Origin: a virus | Reading direction: 5' to 3' (one strand) | Virus record (IMG/VR): IMGVR_UViG_3300023171_000025 | Location: 1 to 40,157 of that record | DNA: 40,157 bases | Part shown: piece after piece, positions 36,947 through 40,157 of the stretch | Numbering within the stretch: position 1 is the first letter of the stretch | How the letters are laid out: every line of letters begins with the position of its first letter | Made by a program: the position numbers and the translations under genes | The notes under the pieces: model-generated | The model's database searches: none | What the model was told of the DNA's origin: nothing | What the model saw: only the letters and a program-made list of their open reading frames with translations

Positions 36947-38272
36947 TCAGTCATTTTCATCTACCGCCGTTTTAAGTCGAATATGGCGGTAATAAACCCC
37001 GTGTTTCGAGCGGTCGTTAACGAAACCTTCCCTCTGAAGGGCCTGAGAAAAGGCCTTCATGGTGGTTTTGTTTTCGCCGTAGTCGTTCAGGAATTTAGCG
37101 TAGCTGGCGAACAGGCTCTTGGCCGGTTCGAAGAGGTAGGAGTTGTCCAGATCGACCTCGCAGAACTGGTCCATCCACTGTTGCAGGACGTTCTGTTCGG
37201 CAAAATATTTGTTGGTGGCGATGGTGACGGACTTTGGCCTGATGAGGCCGTTTTTCTGCCAGTCCAGACAGCCCTCAATGGCCCACTGAAGGATTCCAGG
37301 GTACTCCGCCTCCAGTTTTTTGGAGAGTTCCTTGTCGGGTTTCTGGGGCTTGATCGTAAAGGGAATGATGTTGAAGCGGCGCTTCATGGCGTCATCGACA
37401 GACTTCAGGACAGGCTTGTGATTGCCGACGATGACCAGTTTAAACCGTGGCGTGAAGGTGAAGAAGTTCTGGCGCATGAACCTGGCTGTGATGGGGTCGC
37501 CGCCTGTCATCTGTTTGATTCGGGCTTCGGCCCACGGCCTGCCTTCCTCGGTCTCTGAGGCAGTGACCAGTCGAGCGCCGTCCAGCATGGCCAGGTCAGC
37601 CGGGATAGAACTGTTATCCTGCCGCTCGAAAGTCGTCATTGCGGCTGTCTGGGCGTATTCTCCAGCGATCCGGGTCAGTGTGTCGATGAACACCGACTTT
37701 CCATTCCCGCCCCCCCCGTAGATGAAAAACAGGGCGTGTTCTGTCGTCAGGCCTGTGAGGGAATATCCGGCGATCTGCTGAAGGAATCGCACAAGCTCAT
37801 GATCGCCGCCGGTTGCTCCGTGCAGGAAGGACAGCCATTTTGGACAGCCCATGTTGGAGGGCGGAGTCGCTGTTGACCGGTTGATTTTGTCTGAAGGTAT
37901 CGCAGACCGAAGACGCCCCGTTTTCAGGTCTACGGTGCCCGCTGGAGTTCCCAAAAGGAAAGGGTCGGGGTTCCAGTGTTCGGATGTGCGGCTAAAGACA
38001 GGATCGGCCTGGGCGAACTTCTCGACGCCCAGCGCGAAGCGGGTTTTTTGAAACTGACCCGGCGACGCGAGATTCCGCGACAAGTCACGCATGAGTTCGC
38101 GGGCGTAGTGGAAGGCCAGCGGCGTTTTGTGCTGACGCCAGATAGAGCCATCGTACTCATACCATGACCCTGCGCTGTGGCAGTAGGCCAGACGGTCTTT
38201 GTAAATCTGGGCAAAATATTCGGCGGCGCGGTCTTCAGTGACCTCGGACGCATTGTGGATAACAGGGGTCAT
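36947..38272 (-). CDS. SF3 replicative helicase, D5/P4-type
   Basis: A 441-residue protein; ATG at 38272 overlaps the upstream stop (ATGA). Residues 15-150 fit the D5_N region that precedes these helicases (YFAQIYKDRLAYCHSAGSWYEYDG); the SF3 ATPase has FFIYGGGGNGKSVFIDTLTR (Walker A at 186-193), DGARLVTASETEEG (Walker B-like), and KLVIVGNHKPVL with NHKP (motif C), then RRFNIIPF. A C-terminal winged-helix-like tail follows. Phage P4 alpha is 777 residues and has a primase domain; none is recognised here. It should unwind the phage origin. Confidence 0.9.
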   Translation of the reverse strand: MTPVIHNASEVTEDRAAEYFAQIYKDRLAYCHSAGSWYEYDGSIWRQHKTPLAFHYARELMRDLSRNLASPGQFQKTRFALGVEKFAQADPVFSRTSEHWNPDPFLLGTPAGTVDLKTGRLRSAIPSDKINRSTATPPSNMGCPKWLSFLHGATGGDHELVRFLQQIAGYSLTGLTTEHALFFIYGGGGNGKSVFIDTLTRIAGEYAQTAAMTTFERQDNSSIPADLAMLDGARLVTASETEEGRPWAEARIKQMTGGDPITARFMRQNFFTFTPRFKLVIVGNHKPVLKSVDDAMKRRFNIIPFTIKPQKPDKELSKKLEAEYPGILQWAIEGCLDWQKNGLIRPKSVTIATNKYFAEQNVLQQWMDQFCEVDLDNSYLFEPAKSLFASYAKFLNDYGENKTTMKAFSQALQREGFVNDRSKHGVYYRHIRLKTAVDEND

Positions 38273-38637
38273 TCGCGTCCGCTCTTGAGATTGAATTCCA
38301 CCAGCGCGCCTTGGGCCTCGATACCCAGAAGAGGAGTGACGTTCCCGCACTTCTCGCGCCGATAGACAAAGTTGAAAGCCCCGATAGCGGCAGTAAGGAG
38401 TTCGCCGCGAATCCGGATCGACGGGTATTCACACGCCCACCACCGCCACGCCAGACCTGTTTGGGGCTTCATAATGTGCGCGGGTTGCCAGCCGTGTTTT
38501 TCCGCGTATTCTGCGTGGTTCTCCGTGAACCAGTCGGCTGTGGCGAGAGCCCCTGCTGTTCTTTCAAATGGCACGCCGGGGAAACTGCGGCGCTGAAGTT
38601 GATACAGCCGAGCCCACCACGGGTAGCGAAGGCTCAC
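38269..38637 (-). CDS. 122-aa protein upstream of the helicase, unknown
   Basis: The GTG at 38637 overlaps the upstream stop by 4 bp; a longer frame to 38724 would overlap the HTH gene almost fully. The product is rich in Trp, Tyr and Arg: RYPWWARLYQLQRRSFPG, ADWFTENHAEYAEKHGW, LLTAAIGAFNFVYRREKCG. It is coupled to the helicase gene by an ATGA overlap, so it may load the helicase or help at the origin. No family is recognised. Confidence 0.6.
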   Translation of the reverse strand: MSLRYPWWARLYQLQRRSFPGVPFERTAGALATADWFTENHAEYAEKHGWQPAHIMKPQTGLAWRWWACEYPSIRIRGELLTAAIGAFNFVYRREKCGNVTPLLGIEAQGALVEFNLKSGRE

Positions 38638-38840
38638 TGCTCCACGCGGGGCCGTGCAGCAGCCTCCATATCCGTAAGGTCGCGAATTCCCACTTCCGGG
38701 AACTCTCTCATGATCTCCGGCCAAATATTACGCGGAATCATACGACGGTGACGCCACACCCTAATAGCGCCTATCTCTACGCCGAGCACATTATGTAGTG
38801 TCTGCGGGGTTTTGCGGTCGATCCAGTCCGAAAAAGTCAT
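38634..38840 (-). CDS. Cro/YdaS-like helix-turn-helix protein
   Basis: A 68-residue protein with a helix-turn-helix at residues 10-48: TLHNVLGVEIGAIRVWRHRRMIPRNIW matches small Cro/YdaS-type regulators ('LGV..gaI..WR..R.IP...W'). It is the first leftward gene from the divergent region at 38841-38909 and probably regulates that region and its own operon. It has no dimerisation domain beyond the short C-terminal tail. Confidence 0.7.
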   Translation of the reverse strand: MTFSDWIDRKTPQTLHNVLGVEIGAIRVWRHRRMIPRNIWPEIMREFPEVGIRDLTDMEAAARPRVEQ

Positions 38841-38909
38841 CTAAAAATCCCTCTTGCGTGTCGGGCTAAGATTACATAGGGTAATGCGACAAGGCAAGGA
38901 GGATTTTCC
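38841..38909. promoter_or_regulatory. Divergent promoter region between helicase and exonuclease operons
   Basis: A 69-bp gap between divergent genes. It contains a dyad ATTAC-5 bases-GTAAT (38871-38885), a likely operator. Rightward, TTGCGT (38854-38859) and TAGGGT lie 17 bases apart but the -10 is weak. AAGGAGG at 38894-38902 serves the gene at 38910. Confidence 0.5.
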
Positions 38910-39089
38910 ATGTGGCTTAATGCCCAGACAAAAGACCGACCCTCGGTCATTAACATCGCCCACATTGTTTACGCTTACCCGTCTTTCGACGGGACGTTTG
39001 TCCTTTTGAGAGACATCAACGGCGAAGTTCACAAGCTTTCAGACACGACGATCAAACAGTTTGAAGCCTTGGTGGGCCGGAAAAAATGA
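38910..39089 (+). CDS. 59-aa protein leading the exonuclease operon
   Basis: A short gene with a very strong AAGGAGG 7 bases upstream of its ATG; its TGA overlaps the exonuclease start (ATGA). The product has MWLNAQTKDRPSVINIAHIV, then FVLLRDINGEVHKLSD and TIKQFEALVGRKK: two strands and a helix, like a small beta-hairpin-helix domain. The strong start site and coupling show it is real. It may modulate the exonuclease; no family is recognised. Confidence 0.75.
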   Translation: MWLNAQTKDRPSVINIAHIVYAYPSFDGTFVLLRDINGEVHKLSDTTIKQFEALVGRKK

Positions 39090-39778
39090 CTATCACCTAC
39101 CACGAGGATGTCGAACAAGGCAGCGACGAGTGGAAAGCATTAAGGTGCGGCAGGCTTACAGCGTCGGAAACAAAACTGATCCTGACGCCTACGCTAAAGA
39201 TTGCAGATAACGACAAGGTGCGCGCTCACGTGTTCGAACTGGCGGCACAGCGCATCTCTGGATACGTCGAGCCGACATATATCGGGGAGCATATGCTCCG
39301 CGGCAAAGCTGATGAGGTGGACGCCCGAATCCTCTACTCGCAGAAATACGCCGAAGTGGATGAAGTCGGCTTCATCACGACGGACGCGCCAGGATTTGTC
39401 ATCGGTTATTCCCCAGACGGCCTTGTCGGAAAAGAAGGGTTAATCGAGTGCAAGTCGCGAATCCAGAAATACCAAATCCAGACGATCACGGACATGGAGG
39501 TTCCGGAGGAGTTCGTGCTTCAGCTTCAGATGGGGCTGTACGTGACCAAGCGTAAATGGATCGACTTTGTCTCATATTCTGGCGGGCTTCCTATGGTGAC
39601 GATTCGTCAGGAACCTATCCAAAAGATGCAAGACGCAATCTCGGAAGCGTCGGCTCTGTTTGAGCAGAAGGTGGTCGAGCGAGTGTCTCTGTATGAAGAC
39701 CGATTGAAATCGGATGCGCGACTGATCCCGACCGAACGGAAAGTTGAGCAGGAAATGTTTCTTGGAACTGGAGAGTGA
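39086..39778 (+). CDS. Lambda-type (YqaJ) 5'-3' exonuclease
   Basis: A 230-residue nuclease of the YqaJ/lambda-exo family. It has the GSDEWKALRCGRLTASE motif at residues 12-28, and the catalytic SPDGLVGKEGLIECKSR with Asp111, Glu121 and Lys123, the equivalents of Asp119, Glu129 and Lys131 of lambda Exo. Length is close to lambda Exo (226). It degrades one strand of DNA ends to give 3' tails for annealing recombination. The gene begins by ATGA overlap and the next gene starts 4 bases after its stop. Confidence 0.9.
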   Translation: MTITYHEDVEQGSDEWKALRCGRLTASETKLILTPTLKIADNDKVRAHVFELAAQRISGYVEPTYIGEHMLRGKADEVDARILYSQKYAEVDEVGFITTDAPGFVIGYSPDGLVGKEGLIECKSRIQKYQIQTITDMEVPEEFVLQLQMGLYVTKRKWIDFVSYSGGLPMVTIRQEPIQKMQDAISEASALFEQKVVERVSLYEDRLKSDARLIPTERKVEQEMFLGTGE

Positions 39779-39781
39779 AAA

Positions 39782-40157
39782 ATGAATGACATGACAACGG
39801 TAATCCAGCCGAAGAGCGACCAGCTAAACGCTGATTCCCTTCAGGCTGGTCCAATGAATATCGAGATAACGAAAGTCGCCATTAACCCCGGCGGTGAGCA
39901 ACCTATCACTGTTTCATATCGTGGTGATGATGGGAAGCCATGGAAGCCATGTAAGAGCATGGCTCGCGTTCTGGTCGCTGCGTGGGGTCCGGATGCCAGC
40001 AAGTACGTCGGGCGATCCGTGACCCTGTTTAAAGACCCTACGGTTACGTGGGGCGGGATGGCCGTTGGCGGTATCCGGGTTTCTCATATGAGCGATCTGG
40101 ACGGGCCTCTTACCCTGGCCCTTACAGCTACTCGCGGGAACAAGAAGCCGTAAGGGC
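39782..40157 (+). CDS. N-terminal part of the 202-aa exonuclease-partner protein (partial at window end)
   Basis: The ATG has GGAGAG 7 bases upstream. About 123 codons lie here; the apparent stop TAA at 40151-40153 is created by the mismatched last bases of the window and is not real, because the same frame continues from base 2 of the window to 364. The visible part has NPGGEQPITVSYRGDDGK, then KSMARVLVAAWGPDASKYVG and RSVTLFKDPTVTWGGM, a strand-rich pattern that could be an OB-like fold. Joined length is 202 residues. Probable partner of the exonuclease in recombination; not a recognised annealing protein. Confidence 0.8.
40027..40152. repeat. Right copy of the 126-bp terminal overlap
   Basis: Identical to 1-126. 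The five bases that follow (40153-40157) do not match the continuation at 127-131 and look like a low-quality contig end. Confidence 0.9.

Noticed and set aside
1-40157. Search for CRISPR arrays, integrase/att sites, insertion sequences, rRNA, DNA polymerase and RNA polymerase genes
   Set aside because: None was seen. The only regular repeats are the cassette seams, the iteron-like boxes and the 14-residue coding repeats.

Overview
The window is the complete genome of a small tailed phage, probably a podovirus, written as a linear sequence but cut at an arbitrary point. Bases 1-126 reappear exactly at 40027-40152, and one gene runs off the right end and resumes at the left end, so the unit is a circle (or circularly permuted molecule) of about 40,026 bp. 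The portal is P22-like, the major coat protein is of the N4-gp56 family, and there is a P22 gp10-like tail protein and a set of internal (ejection) proteins. No tail sheath, tape-measure protein, integrase or CI-like lysogeny repressor was recognised, so a virulent life style is likely. The host is probably an alphaproteobacterium: one early protein begins with the helix-turn-helix of GcrA, a cell-cycle regulator typical of that class. The genus cannot be told from the sequence.

Layout. (1) 38910 to the end and 1-687, rightward: a 59-aa protein, a YqaJ/lambda-type exonuclease, a 202-aa partner split by the window ends, and a winged-helix protein. (2) 5105 down to 667, leftward early operon with overlapping stop/start codons: sliding-clamp-like protein, small HTH protein, two small unknowns, a GcrA-HTH/DnaA-domain-IV fusion, two OmpR-type winged-helix proteins, an SF2 helicase, a SLOG-like protein and a VRR-NUC nuclease. 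(3) 5232-12364, rightward accessory operon of about 23 small genes, including small membrane proteins, a C5-methylase-like protein, a KGG-repeat protein, two Lar-like zinc proteins, an RMF-like protein and a DUF551 protein; part of it is a duplicated four-gene cassette. A ribbon-helix-helix-like gene on the opposite strand interrupts it at 11.6-11.8 kb. (4) 12878-14334: RtcB RNA ligase, an intrinsic terminator, tRNA-Pro(UGG) and tRNA-Gln(UUG). (5) 35909 down to 14336, leftward late operon: terminase subunits, portal, scaffold, coat, head completion, tail, internal proteins, fibres and lysis genes. (6) 38840 down to 36221, leftward: HTH protein, unknown, SF3 (D5/P4-type) helicase, a repeat-rich AT-rich segment that is the best origin candidate, and two small genes.

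How it may work: the phage has a helicase, a clamp-like protein, recombination genes and several DNA-binding proteins but no recognisable DNA polymerase or RNA polymerase, so it should rely on the host replisome and transcription machinery. The GcrA/DnaA fusion and the winged-helix proteins are natural candidates for redirecting host replication and cell-cycle transcription. RtcB beside tRNA genes suggests repair or replacement of tRNAs cut by host defence nucleases. Most neighbouring genes overlap by 4 bp (ATGA or GTGA), so translation is probably coupled, and several genes under 60 codons only become evident from this pattern.
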